64,000 nt of DNA from Burkholderiaceae bacterium (GTDB taxonomy: Bacteria > Pseudomonadota > Gammaproteobacteria > Burkholderiales > Burkholderiaceae_C), in the NCBI GenBank assembly GCA_913776825.1, contig CAJYPV010000019.1, positions 62,001-126,000 of the forward strand, given 5' to 3'. The position numbers were made by a program, and so were the translations under genes. Each line of letters starts with the position of its first letter. Position 1 is the stretch's first letter. This document shows, piece after piece, positions 35,825-43,675 of this stretch. The notes below the pieces were generated by a model. That model searched no databases. It worked only from the letters and a program-made list of their open reading frames with translations, and was not told where the DNA came from.

Positions 35825-35985
35825 GAAGACTCCTTGGAAACCAGCAACAGCGCTGGCGGCGCCATTCTTCTGACCAAGGTCTCGTCTGCCCATTCCCGAG
35901 CTAAGCCAAATTGGCTGACTGGAATGTGTGATCTCTCACGCCAATCTGCAGGTCGGCCAGGGACGCTCCACATCACGCCCGCGAG
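35744..35985. repeat. Tandem duplicated unit, copy 2 (leader plus upstream region of peptide B)
   Basis: Second copy of the unit at 35344-35587, offset by about 398 bp. Only the leader codons and upstream control region are conserved; the core-coding regions are diverged. Confidence 0.9.
35904..35916. promoter_or_regulatory. AGCCAA-A-TTGGCT palindromic operator, copy 2
   Basis: Perfect 6-1-6 palindrome about 80 bp upstream of peptide gene B, at the same relative position as the copy before peptide A. Likely binding site of a regulator not encoded in the window. No clear sigma-70 hexamers were found next to it. Confidence 0.5.
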
Positions 35986-36033
35986 CCGAGCTGAGGGGTG
36001 CTGAGCTTCGCTGGTCCATCGGTCGCCGCGCGT

Positions 36034-36954
36034 TCACGCGGCCGACAAGGCTTTCGCGAGTTCGGCGCCGACCACCGCGTTGTGCTTGACCAGCGCGATG
36101 TTGGTGGCCAGGCTGGCGCCCTCGCTCAGCGCCTTGATGCGCGCCAGCAGATAGGGCGTGACCGACTTGCCGCTGATGTCCTGCTCGGTCGCTTCGGTCA
36201 GGGCCTGACGGATGTAGCCATCGATCAGGACCGGGTCCATCGCCTGATCGGCCGGTACCGGATTGCTGATCACCGCCCCGCCGTTCAGTCCGAGCGTCCA
36301 CTGGGTGCGGAGGAACCGGGCTTGCTCAGCGGGCGAATCGAGGCGGAAGTCCGCCTTCAGACCGCTGTCGCGGGTGTAGAACGCCGCGAAGTTGTCCTGG
36401 CCGACCGACACCACCGGCACGCCATGCGTCTCCAGATACTCCAGCGTGAGCGCCAGGTCCAGGATGCTCTTGGCGCCTGCGCAGACCACCGCGACCGGCG
36501 TGCGGGACAGTTCCTGCAGGTCGGCGGAAATGTCGAAGGAGGTCTCCGCGCCGCGATGCACGCCGCCGATGCCGCCGGTCACGAACACTTCGATGCCGGC
36601 CAGATGCGCGCAGATCATCGTCGCGGCGACGGTGGTGGCGCCAATGCGACCGGTGGACAGGGCGAACGGCAGGTCCCGCCGACTGAGCTTCATCGCATCG
36701 GGCGAGCGGCCCAGCAGTTCGAGTTGCGCGTCGTCCAGGCCGATCCGGATCTTGCCGTCCAGCACGGCGATCGTGGCCGGCACGGCGCCTTGCGCCCGGA
36801 TGATGGCCTCCACCTCACGCGCGGTCTGCACGTTCTGGGGGTAGGGCATGCCATGCGAAATGATGGTGGATTCCAGCGCGACGATCGGCGTGCGATTCAG
36901 TCGGGCCTGGGCGGCCTCGGGGGACCATTCGATCAGGTGTTCCAGCTTCAGCAT
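36034..36954 (-). CDS. psuG: Pseudouridine-5'-phosphate glycosidase
   Basis: 306 residues. Splits pseudouridine 5'-phosphate into uracil and ribose-5-phosphate in the cytoplasm, the second step of pseudouridine catabolism. Family blocks: IVALESTIISHGMPYPQN with the active-site Glu, LSRRDLPFALSTGRIGATTV, VFVTGGIGGVHRGAETSFDI, AVVCAGAKSILDL and GGAVISNPVPADQA. It overlaps the end of psuK by 7 nt and is co-transcribed with it. Confidence 0.97.
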   Translation of the reverse strand: MLKLEHLIEWSPEAAQARLNRTPIVALESTIISHGMPYPQNVQTAREVEAIIRAQGAVPATIAVLDGKIRIGLDDAQLELLGRSPDAMKLSRRDLPFALSTGRIGATTVAATMICAHLAGIEVFVTGGIGGVHRGAETSFDISADLQELSRTPVAVVCAGAKSILDLALTLEYLETHGVPVVSVGQDNFAAFYTRDSGLKADFRLDSPAEQARFLRTQWTLGLNGGAVISNPVPADQAMDPVLIDGYIRQALTEATEQDISGKSVTPYLLARIKALSEGASLATNIALVKHNAVVGAELAKALSAA

Positions 36955-38168
36955 GAGGGTCTCGATTCTTGACGGGTGGATGGCGTGGGGCTGTCCAGCC
37001 AGCCGGGGTGGAGGGCGTCACTGACGGTGTGATCGCTTTGCAGGGTGAGCGCGGCCAGCTTCAGACCGAGCTGGCACGCGCCGCGCAAATCGTCGGGCGC
37101 ACGGCTCAGCGCGGCGACGATGCCGGCCGTCATCGCATCACCGGCGCCGGTGACTTCGCGCACGAGGCGAGCGGCCACGCGCGGCGCGGGCAGGGCGCGC
37201 AGACGGTCGCCATCGCTGTAGCGCAGTCCTTTGGCGCCGTCGCTGACGACCAGCCGACGCAGGCCGCGCTCGCGCAGCTGCTGCCAGGCGAGGGTGGCGA
37301 GATCGTCGTCGGCGTCGGAAGCGGCCTTTGCCGCGCGATCGGCCTCGCGTTCAGCGTCCACGCGGGCCGCCGCGCTGCGGCGCACTGATCGCCGTAAGGG
37401 GAGTGGAAACGCCGCCTGCATCCAGGCCTGCAGCTCGCCGTGGTTCAGCACCAGCAGCTCGACGCCGTCCAATTGATCGCCCAGCCGCTTCATCTTGGGC
37501 GCGGACACCGCGACCATCACCAGCGACTGCTGCCGGGTGAGGGCCTCGGCGCGGAGCTGGTCCAGCGTCTCTCGCGGCAGGTTGAGGTCGGCCACCAGCC
37601 AGCGTGCGGCGGCGCGTTGCGGCGCGGTCTGGCGGAGGAAATCCGTGTCCAGGCGGTCTGCCAATTCCATGTGGGCCAGCGCCAGCACCAGTTCGCCCTG
37701 GGCATCCAGCACGGCGGTGTAGCTGCCGGTCGGCGCATCGGCGGCCTGCAGGCTGCCGGCGCAGTCCACGCCCAGCGCCTGCAGTTGCGCAAGCAGCGCC
37801 AATCCGGCCGGATCGCGGCCAACGGCGGTGAGCAGATGCACCGGCAGCCCGAGCCGGGCCAGGTTCTCGGCGATGTTGCGGGCCACGCCGCCGGCGGACT
37901 CGGATTGCCGGGCCGGATTGGAGCTGCCCATCTTGAGTGATTCGATCGCGTGCAGCTTGCGGTCCAGGTTGGTGCCGCCCAGGCAGACGATCGGATGACG
38001 CGTGGGCAGGACATAGGCCCGCCCCAGGATGCGGCCCTCTTTGACCAGCTGGGCCAGATGGCCGGCGATCGCCGACCTCGACAGGCCCAGCTGTTCGCCC
38101 AACTCCTGCTGCGTGATGAAGGGATTGGCTTCCACCAGCGCCAGCAACTGATCCTTTGACGTCGTCAT
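36948..38168 (-). CDS. psuK: Pseudouridine kinase with N-terminal winged helix
   Basis: 406 residues. A PfkB-type kinase phosphorylating pseudouridine before PsuG cleavage. Residues 1-55 form a helix-turn-helix (PFITQQELGEQLGLSRSAIA), a fusion seen in a subset of this family and suggesting self-regulation. The kinase part shows PIVCLGGTNLDRKLHAIES, SAGGVARNIAENLARLG and the PfkB signature EVTGAGDAMTAGIVAAL with the catalytic Asp. A basic insertion of about 30 residues near 265-295 (RRSVRRSAAARVDAERE) is not typical. A good -10 hexamer (TAGAAT) ends 6 nt before the ATG, so the message may be leaderless. GACAAATGT direct repeats lie upstream. Confidence 0.93.
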   Translation of the reverse strand: MTTSKDQLLALVEANPFITQQELGEQLGLSRSAIAGHLAQLVKEGRILGRAYVLPTRHPIVCLGGTNLDRKLHAIESLKMGSSNPARQSESAGGVARNIAENLARLGLPVHLLTAVGRDPAGLALLAQLQALGVDCAGSLQAADAPTGSYTAVLDAQGELVLALAHMELADRLDTDFLRQTAPQRAAARWLVADLNLPRETLDQLRAEALTRQQSLVMVAVSAPKMKRLGDQLDGVELLVLNHGELQAWMQAAFPLPLRRSVRRSAAARVDAEREADRAAKAASDADDDLATLAWQQLRERGLRRLVVSDGAKGLRYSDGDRLRALPAPRVAARLVREVTGAGDAMTAGIVAALSRAPDDLRGACQLGLKLAALTLQSDHTVSDALHPGWLDSPTPSTRQESRPSC

Positions 38169-38174
38169 GGCGGC

Positions 38175-38209
38175 ATTCTAGACAAATGTTTGACGCGTTG
38201 GACAAATGT
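38175..38209 (-). promoter_or_regulatory. psuK promoter with GACAAATGT direct repeats
   Basis: On the - strand, TAGAAT (38180-38175) is a good -10 and ends 6 nt before the psuK ATG. On the + strand GACAAATGT occurs at 38181-38189 and 38201-38209, 20 bp apart or two helical turns; the second lies in the palindrome GGACA-AA-TGTCC. These overlap the promoter and could be the target of the PsuK helix-turn-helix domain. Confidence 0.55.
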
Positions 38210-38409
38210 CCACTTGGCCGGCTTGATCGGCGGTTCTGTCTTGCCGGATGGATCGCCGCGCTCATCGTCGAGCTCATCGCCGCGCTGTGACTTCGCGCGG
38301 CACGACGTCGACGTCAGGCGATCACTGACGCGGGGATCAGTCGATCGCCACGTCGCGCATGCGGCATGTCCGTCTGGGCGGGCGCCGGGTCGCCACCTAT
38401 TCTTCGATC

Positions 38410-38522
38410 CATGGAGACGGGATGGTGGCCTGTCCCCAGAGGCGCAAGCCGGACGACGTGGACGTTGTTGGGTGGTTGTTCAGGTAGGCGGGCATCCTCA
38501 CGGATGTCCGCCGTCGTCTTTT
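38410..38522 (+). ncRNA. Candidate small RNA or leader RNA
   Basis: The 602-bp gap between psuK and the DASS gene holds no convincing protein gene. A -10-like TATTCT at 38398-38403 is followed by about 110 nt that end in a strong intrinsic terminator. The end point and the GC-rich paired segments (GGCGCAAGCCGGACGACG then the terminal stem) suggest a discrete transcript. It could be a free small RNA or an attenuator ahead of the transporter gene 250 bp further on. I could not match it to a riboswitch class. A short reading frame METGWWPVPRGASRTTW also crosses it, so a peptide is an alternative. Confidence 0.4.
38487..38522 (+). terminator. Intrinsic terminator in the psuK-DASS gap
   Basis: Stem GGCGGGCATCC/GGATGTCCGCC (11 bp, one G-U) with a 4-nt loop TCAC, followed by GTCGTCTTTT. 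Reads on the + strand with no annotated + strand gene upstream, which is why a small RNA is proposed. Confidence 0.75.
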
Positions 38523-38770
38523 GGGGCGCGCATCCGACGTCCTCGCCGAGCGATTTCGCCATTCGGATCGCCCGCGGACCCCGCTGATGGCGATGGGAGA
38601 TCGCCCGGCGCGCTCAGGACATTGACATCGGTCGACGAACGCTTGCGGCAGGTCCCCGAAGCGTGGTTCCAGGGTCAGTCCTTGTCATTCCGAAGCCTTG
38701 ACGGCGCTACATTGGTTCTGCGTCGGGACCTCGGGGCATCACCCTCGATCTCGATCGCGAGGGAGATCCG

Positions 38771-40279
38771 ATGATGCTCAAGTCGCTCGCCGCGATGTTT
38801 CAGTATTTCAAGGCCGCCGTGCCTTTTCGTCTGGTGCCCGCGCTGATCACCACGGCGGTGTTGCTGGGCCTGTTGCTGGTCCCCACGCCGGACGGCCTCA
38901 CCCCGCAGGCGTGGCAACTGGTGGCGATCTTTCTGACCACCATCGTGGCCATCATCCTGAAGGTCATGCCGATCGGCGTGATGGCGATGATGGCCATCGT
39001 GATCGTGTCGCTGTCGCAGGTCACCTCGCATTCCTCCAAGGGCGCGATCACCGATGCGCTCAGCAGCTTCGCCAATCCGCTGATCTGGCTCATCGTGGTG
39101 GCGATCCTGATTTCCCGCGGCTTGAAGAAGACCGGGCTGGGCAATCGCATCGGCCTGCTGTTCATCTCGCTGCTGGGCCGCCGCACATTGGGCATCGGCT
39201 ACGGGCTGACCATCTGCGAACTGGTGCTGGCGCCCTTCACCCCGAGCAACACCGCACGCGGCGGCGGCATCGTGCATCCGATCATGAAGTCGATCGCCAA
39301 TGCGTTCGACTCCGATCCTGCGCACGGCACCGAAGGCAAGGTCGGCACCTATCTGGCGCTGGTGAATTACCACGCCAACCCGATCAGCTCGGCGATGTTC
39401 CTGACCGCGACCGCGCCCAATCCGCTGGTGGTGGACTTCGTCGCCAAGGCCACGCACCAGAGCTTTCATCTCAGCTGGACCACCTGGGCGCTGTGCATGC
39501 TGCTGCCGGGTCTGGCCTGTCTGCTGTTGATGCCGCTGTTGATCTACGGTCTGTCGCCACCGCAACTCAAGGCGACGCCGAATGCCGTGGACTACGCGCG
39601 CGGCGAGATGGCCCGCATGGGGCCGCTGTCGGGGCGGGAGAAGGTGATGCTCGGCACCTTCGGCCTGATGCTGCTGCTGTGGGCGAATGTGCCGCAGATG
39701 CTGCTCGGCGCGGCCTATGCGCTGGATCCGACCGTCGTGGCCTTGCTGGGCCTGTTCATCCTCATCATCACCGGCACGATCGATTGGGATGATGTGCTGT
39801 CCGAGAAGAGCGCCTGGGACACGCTGATCTGGTTCGGTGCCTTGGTCATGCTCGCGGAGCAATTGAACAAGCTGGGCGTGATCGCCTGGTTCGCGGCCGG
39901 GATGAAGGGCGCGATCGTCGCCAGCGGCATGGGCTGGTTGCCGATCGCCGCCGTGCTGGTGCTGGCGTTCGTGTTCTCGCACTATCTGTTCGCGAGCACC
40001 ACGGCCCACATCAGCGCGATGATGCTGGCCTTCCTGACCGTCGGCGCGCAGCTGATTCCGGCGGCCTATGTCGTGCCCTTCATGCTGATGATGACGGCGG
40101 GCTCCGGCATCATGATGACGCTGACGCATTACGCCACCGGCACCTCGCCCATCATCTTCGGCAGTGGCTATGTGACGATGGGCCAATGGTGGCGCGTGGG
40201 CGCGGTGATGTGCGTGGTGGAGCTGCTGATCTTCGCGACCGTCGGCGTGGTGTGGTGGAAGGTGCTGGGGCTCTGGTGA
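38771..40279 (+). CDS. DASS-family anion/dicarboxylate transporter
   Basis: 502 residues and about twelve membrane segments. Divalent anion:sodium symporter family (SLC13-like, including CitT and plastid 2-oxoglutarate/malate carriers). The substrate/Na loop of the first repeat reads LAPFTPSNTARGGG and that of the second LFASTTAHISAMM; TAPNPLVV and GTSPIIFGSGYV are also typical. It likely moves succinate, malate, citrate or tartrate. It is 25 nt upstream of a D-lactate dehydrogenase gene, so organic-acid exchange linked to fermentation is a reasonable guess. Confidence 0.93.
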   Translation: MMLKSLAAMFQYFKAAVPFRLVPALITTAVLLGLLLVPTPDGLTPQAWQLVAIFLTTIVAIILKVMPIGVMAMMAIVIVSLSQVTSHSSKGAITDALSSFANPLIWLIVVAILISRGLKKTGLGNRIGLLFISLLGRRTLGIGYGLTICELVLAPFTPSNTARGGGIVHPIMKSIANAFDSDPAHGTEGKVGTYLALVNYHANPISSAMFLTATAPNPLVVDFVAKATHQSFHLSWTTWALCMLLPGLACLLLMPLLIYGLSPPQLKATPNAVDYARGEMARMGPLSGREKVMLGTFGLMLLLWANVPQMLLGAAYALDPTVVALLGLFILIITGTIDWDDVLSEKSAWDTLIWFGALVMLAEQLNKLGVIAWFAAGMKGAIVASGMGWLPIAAVLVLAFVFSHYLFASTTAHISAMMLAFLTVGAQLIPAAYVVPFMLMMTAGSGIMMTLTHYATGTSPIIFGSGYVTMGQWWRVGAVMCVVELLIFATVGVVWWKVLGLW

Positions 40280-40304
40280 GTCCGGCGAGCTCGGGAGCAA
40301 GCCC

Positions 40305-41300
40305 ATGAAAACCGCTGTGTTCAGCGCCCGTCGATATGACCAGTCGTTGCTGGCCTCGGCCAACCAGACCGCCGGCCATGAGCTGCGCTTCATCCAGGAC
40401 CGTCTGACCGCCGAGACCGCCGCACTCGCGGCCGGCTGCCCGGCGGTGTGCGTGTTCGTGAACGACAGTGGCGATGCGCAGGTGCTGTCGATCCTGTCGT
40501 CTCAAGGCACGCGTCTGGTCGCCACCCGGTCCACCGGCTACAACCACATCGATGCCTCGGCCGCCGCGCGGCTGGGCATCGAGGTGGTGCGGGTGACCGA
40601 CTATTCGCCGTACTCGGTGGCGGAGTTCGCGGTGGGTCTGCTGCTGGCGGTGAATCGCAAGATCGCCCGGGCCAGCGTGCGCACCCGTGAAGGCAACTTC
40701 GAGCTGGAAGGTCTGATGGGCATGGACCTGCACGGCAAGACGGTGGGCGTCATCGGCACGGGCAAGATCGGGCTGATCTTCGCGCGCATCATGGCCGGCT
40801 TCGGTTGCCGGTTGGTGGGCCATGATCCCTATCCCAGCGCCGAGTTCGAATCGATCGGCGGCCGCTACCTGGGCGTCGAGGACTTGATGTCGCAGGCGGA
40901 TGTGGTCTCGCTGCACTGCCCGCTCACCGACGCGACCCGCTACATCGTCAATGCCGCGACGCTGGCGGTGCTCAAGCGCGGCAGCATTCTGGTCAACACC
41001 AGTCGCGGCGGATTGGTCGACACCGAGGCGGCGATCCAGGCCTTGAAGACCGGCGCCCTGGGCGGGCTGGCGCTGGATGTCTATGAGCAGGAAGCCAGCC
41101 TGTTCTTCCAGGATCTGTCGTCCACCGTGATCACCGACGATGTGATCCAGCGGCTGGTCTCGTTCCCCAACGTCATCGTCACCGGGCATCAGGCTTTCTT
41201 CACCGTCGAAGCGATCGGGCAGATCATGCAGACGACGATCGACAGTCTCACCGCATTCGAGCGTGGGGAGGTGTTGGTGAATCGGATTCCGGCGGGATAA
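40305..41300 (+). CDS. D-lactate dehydrogenase (D-2-hydroxyacid dehydrogenase)
   Basis: 331 residues. NAD-dependent reduction of pyruvate to D-lactate, closest to the fermentative LdhA type. The opening MKTAVFSARRYDQ, the segment RSTGYNHIDASAAARLGI and the Rossmann loop GVIGTGKIGLIFARI are diagnostic. The catalytic triad is visible: Arg about 234 in SRGGLVD, Glu in DVYEQE, His295 in TGHQAFF. Follows the DASS transporter closely and is probably in one transcript with it. Confidence 0.95.
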   Translation: MKTAVFSARRYDQSLLASANQTAGHELRFIQDRLTAETAALAAGCPAVCVFVNDSGDAQVLSILSSQGTRLVATRSTGYNHIDASAAARLGIEVVRVTDYSPYSVAEFAVGLLLAVNRKIARASVRTREGNFELEGLMGMDLHGKTVGVIGTGKIGLIFARIMAGFGCRLVGHDPYPSAEFESIGGRYLGVEDLMSQADVVSLHCPLTDATRYIVNAATLAVLKRGSILVNTSRGGLVDTEAAIQALKTGALGGLALDVYEQEASLFFQDLSSTVITDDVIQRLVSFPNVIVTGHQAFFTVEAIGQIMQTTIDSLTAFERGEVLVNRIPAG

Positions 41301-41452
41301 GGGCTTGGACAGACCCACGTCCCAGACGTGGCGCGGATGTTTGGCATCTGAGAGCGCGGCGCTCTTTGTGCGACGCCGGATCGCTTTGTTGACCTTTAAT
41401 CGACGCATCAAGCGACCATTTGGAGCAATCTAAGTTGATGATTTGAAATGAG

Positions 41453-41482
41453 TTACTCCATTTCTTCGTAATACGCTAAAAT
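41453..41482 (+). promoter_or_regulatory. Promoter of the nucleotidyltransferase pair, possibly leaderless
   Basis: TTACTC (41453-41458), 18-bp spacer, TAAAAT (41477-41482), in an AT-rich patch unlike the surrounding DNA. The -10 ends 9 nt before the ATG at 41492, so transcription would start within about 3 nt of the start codon. Confidence 0.6.
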
Positions 41483-41491
41483 TTGGGGTAA

Positions 41492-42646
41492 ATGGACTTC
41501 CATCGATTGCCCGACACCGCTGCGCGACAGACGATCGACTCCACACGGGTCTTTCGTGAATACCTGCGTGTTCGTCGCGAACTGGAGGCTCTGGCGGGTA
41601 GCCTGTTTTGGAAATGGGTGGGCGAGTACGAATACCTGGCGCACAAGGTGAGGGGGAGAACAACCTACAGAGGCGTTCGTTCCGCGCAGACCGAGGCCGA
41701 GTTCGACAACTTTCACGCCCGAAAGCTGCGCCTGAAGGCGCGCTTGCAGTCCCTGCAGGAGAGCGTTCGGCTGGGGCAGCGGATGAACAAGGCGGTGCAT
41801 GCTGGCCAAGTGCCCCCCGCGCTGATCGATTTGCTGAATCTCCTGGAGGCGAATGGCCTGGTCGAGCACAGCCTCATGATGGGGTGGCCGGCGTTGTATG
41901 CCTATGGCCAGTCGTCCGGAGTGGATCTGCAGCCGGTCCTGAGGCGGCACCCGCATCGGTCGGGATGGCCCCGCCTTCCAGCGTGCGTGCGGTTGCTGAT
42001 GCGCCTGCCTGCCCAGCGGCAACTTGACATCCGTGGTCTCTTGGTGCGTGAGTTGAGCGGCGTCGCCGATGTCGACGTGGAACCTACTCGGCTCTCTCAC
42101 TGGATCGACGTGCGGTTGCGTTTCCGTGATAAGGGCGGCGCGGCCGGCTCGTCGGGGTCCGGGGCGACGGCTTCTGGCGGCGCGAAACTGAGCGTGGCAC
42201 ATGGCGGGCTCGCTCGAAAGGCGTCGAGGCGAGCGGCCCCTGTCGAGGCTGACCAGCCATCGACACGGCATGCAGGTGGCGCTGGCATGCACCTGCATTG
42301 GCTGGATGAACTGCCATGTTTCGAGCAGGTCGTCGTCGGGAAGACCGGCAAGATGGCGCTGATGAGGACGCTGGACCCCAAGGCCTACGCGACCGTGATG
42401 CGGCAAGTGTGGCGGGCCGCGCGTCCGTCGTCGGACGAGGTCGAGCCGCTTCCGCTCAGGGTGGTTGAGGCCATGATCGATGAGTCCATGGTCGCCTCTC
42501 AACTGGATGCCTCCGCGCAGCGGTCGCTGGAGCAAGAGGTCGGCGCTTGGGTCGAATCCAGCGATCCGTCCGGTTGGCTGATGGCATGCGGCGAGGACGA
42601 CGTCTGGACCACTGCGTCGCTTGAGCTGCCGGAGACCGCTGAGTGA
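41492..42646 (+). CDS. Degenerate nucleotidyltransferase-fold paralog
   Basis: 384 residues. Aligns by pattern with the following gene: GLVEHSLMMGWPALYAYGQS against its GLAQFYRVIGTHALYAYEVA, and CFEQVVVGKTGKMALMRTLD against its VFEQLVIGIDGSMALMRTVD. The acidic DVDLLWD motif of the active paralog is missing: the corresponding place reads LRRHPHRSGWPRLP. A Gly/Ser/Ala-rich insertion separates the halves. It is therefore likely a catalytically dead partner. The N-terminal coiled part (EYLRVRRELEALAGSLFWKW) matches the start of GSU2403-type proteins. Its stop overlaps the next start (GTGA), consistent with stoichiometric production of the two proteins. Confidence 0.75.
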   Translation: MDFHRLPDTAARQTIDSTRVFREYLRVRRELEALAGSLFWKWVGEYEYLAHKVRGRTTYRGVRSAQTEAEFDNFHARKLRLKARLQSLQESVRLGQRMNKAVHAGQVPPALIDLLNLLEANGLVEHSLMMGWPALYAYGQSSGVDLQPVLRRHPHRSGWPRLPACVRLLMRLPAQRQLDIRGLLVRELSGVADVDVEPTRLSHWIDVRLRFRDKGGAAGSSGSGATASGGAKLSVAHGGLARKASRRAAPVEADQPSTRHAGGAGMHLHWLDELPCFEQVVVGKTGKMALMRTLDPKAYATVMRQVWRAARPSSDEVEPLPLRVVEAMIDESMVASQLDASAQRSLEQEVGAWVESSDPSGWLMACGEDDVWTTASLELPETAE

Positions 42647-43584
42647 GCTTCATTGCGATCGAGCCGAGGGCCCTCCAGCAGTTGGCCGCGTCGCGCACCC
42701 TCTTTGACCGCCACACGGAACTCATGAATCAGGCGCCGAGGTTCGCGGCCTCCATGAGGTGGCAGACCGTCGGAGGTGAGGACCGTCTGTGCAAGGTGGA
42801 CGTGGACGGCCAGGTCCATGACCTGGGGCCACGAAGCGTTGACCGCGCAGGCTTGCTAGAACGTTATGTCTCCGATCAAGGTCAGTGGCGGGAAGCGCTG
42901 GAGGCGTGTCGCGTCGAGATGCGGCGGTGTGAGAGCCTCCATCGCGCCCATGGCGTCAATCGGGTGCCTCGCGTGGTGGTGGGCATCCTGAATGCACTGC
43001 GGCATCAGGGCCTGGCGCAGTTCTACCGTGTCATCGGCACCCATGCGCTTTACGCCTACGAGGTTGCGGCCGGGGTCACCTTCGATCCCGAGAGCACGGC
43101 CACCAATGATGTCGATCTGCTCTGGGATGTGCAGCAGAGGTTGCGCCTCGTGCGTGAACTTCGAGCAGCCGGCATGAGCATGGTGCAGCTGCTGCAAACG
43201 GTCGATCCCACCTTCGAGCGGGACGAGATGCAGAAGGAATCGGCCATGAATGCAACCGGATTCGCGGTCGACTTTCTGCGGCGTCAGGAACCCGCCGGGA
43301 GCGAGCCGTTTTCCATCTCCGACGTCGAGGGTGATGTCTATCCCGTGCAGGCCGAGAATGCGCAGCAGTTCCTGAATTCGCCGGTCTTTGAGCAACTGGT
43401 GATCGGCATCGACGGTTCAATGGCGCTGATGCGGACCGTTGATCCACGGGTGTTCGTTGACTTCAAGCGATGGATGTCGGCACTCCCGACCAGGGACTTC
43501 ATCAAGCGGAGCCGGGACCGACGTCAAGCCGACGCGGTCGAGCAACTGCTGGAGGAGGGACGACTTCGCTCCTCGATTCCATGA
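42643..43584 (+). CDS. GSU2403-family nucleotidyltransferase-fold protein
   Basis: 313 residues from a GTG that overlaps the previous stop by 4 nt. Family of uncharacterised nucleotidyltransferase-fold proteins (NTP_transf_8 type). The core signature is FYRVIGTHALYAYEVAAGV followed by TNDVDLLWD, giving the paired metal-binding acidic residues Asp156 and Asp158. FEQLVIGIDGSMALMRTVDP and FKRWMSALPTRDFIKRSRDR near the C-terminus complete the family pattern. It lacks the N-terminal coil, which is present on its partner instead, so the pair may together equal one longer family member. Substrate unknown; such proteins are often linked to defence or accessory loci. Confidence 0.85.
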   Translation: MSFIAIEPRALQQLAASRTLFDRHTELMNQAPRFAASMRWQTVGGEDRLCKVDVDGQVHDLGPRSVDRAGLLERYVSDQGQWREALEACRVEMRRCESLHRAHGVNRVPRVVVGILNALRHQGLAQFYRVIGTHALYAYEVAAGVTFDPESTATNDVDLLWDVQQRLRLVRELRAAGMSMVQLLQTVDPTFERDEMQKESAMNATGFAVDFLRRQEPAGSEPFSISDVEGDVYPVQAENAQQFLNSPVFEQLVIGIDGSMALMRTVDPRVFVDFKRWMSALPTRDFIKRSRDRRQADAVEQLLEEGRLRSSIP

Positions 43585-43675
43585 AGTGATTCGACAGAAT
43601 GCGTGCACGCGCGTGTCGCCCCTATAAGCGGTTCGACTACCCTACGCTGCCTGCTTCTCCTTCAAGCTCAAGTCC

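Noticed and set aside
38410..38522. c-di-GMP, guanidine or fluoride riboswitch
   Set aside because: Only short local resemblances; the required core motifs could not be placed.
38190..38774. A 194-residue frame filling the psuK-DASS gap
   Set aside because: Ser/Arg/Pro-rich with no domain or ribosome-binding site; it runs through an intrinsic terminator.
38675..40393. A 572-residue His/Gln-rich open frame on the - strand
   Set aside because: Shadow of the DASS transporter.
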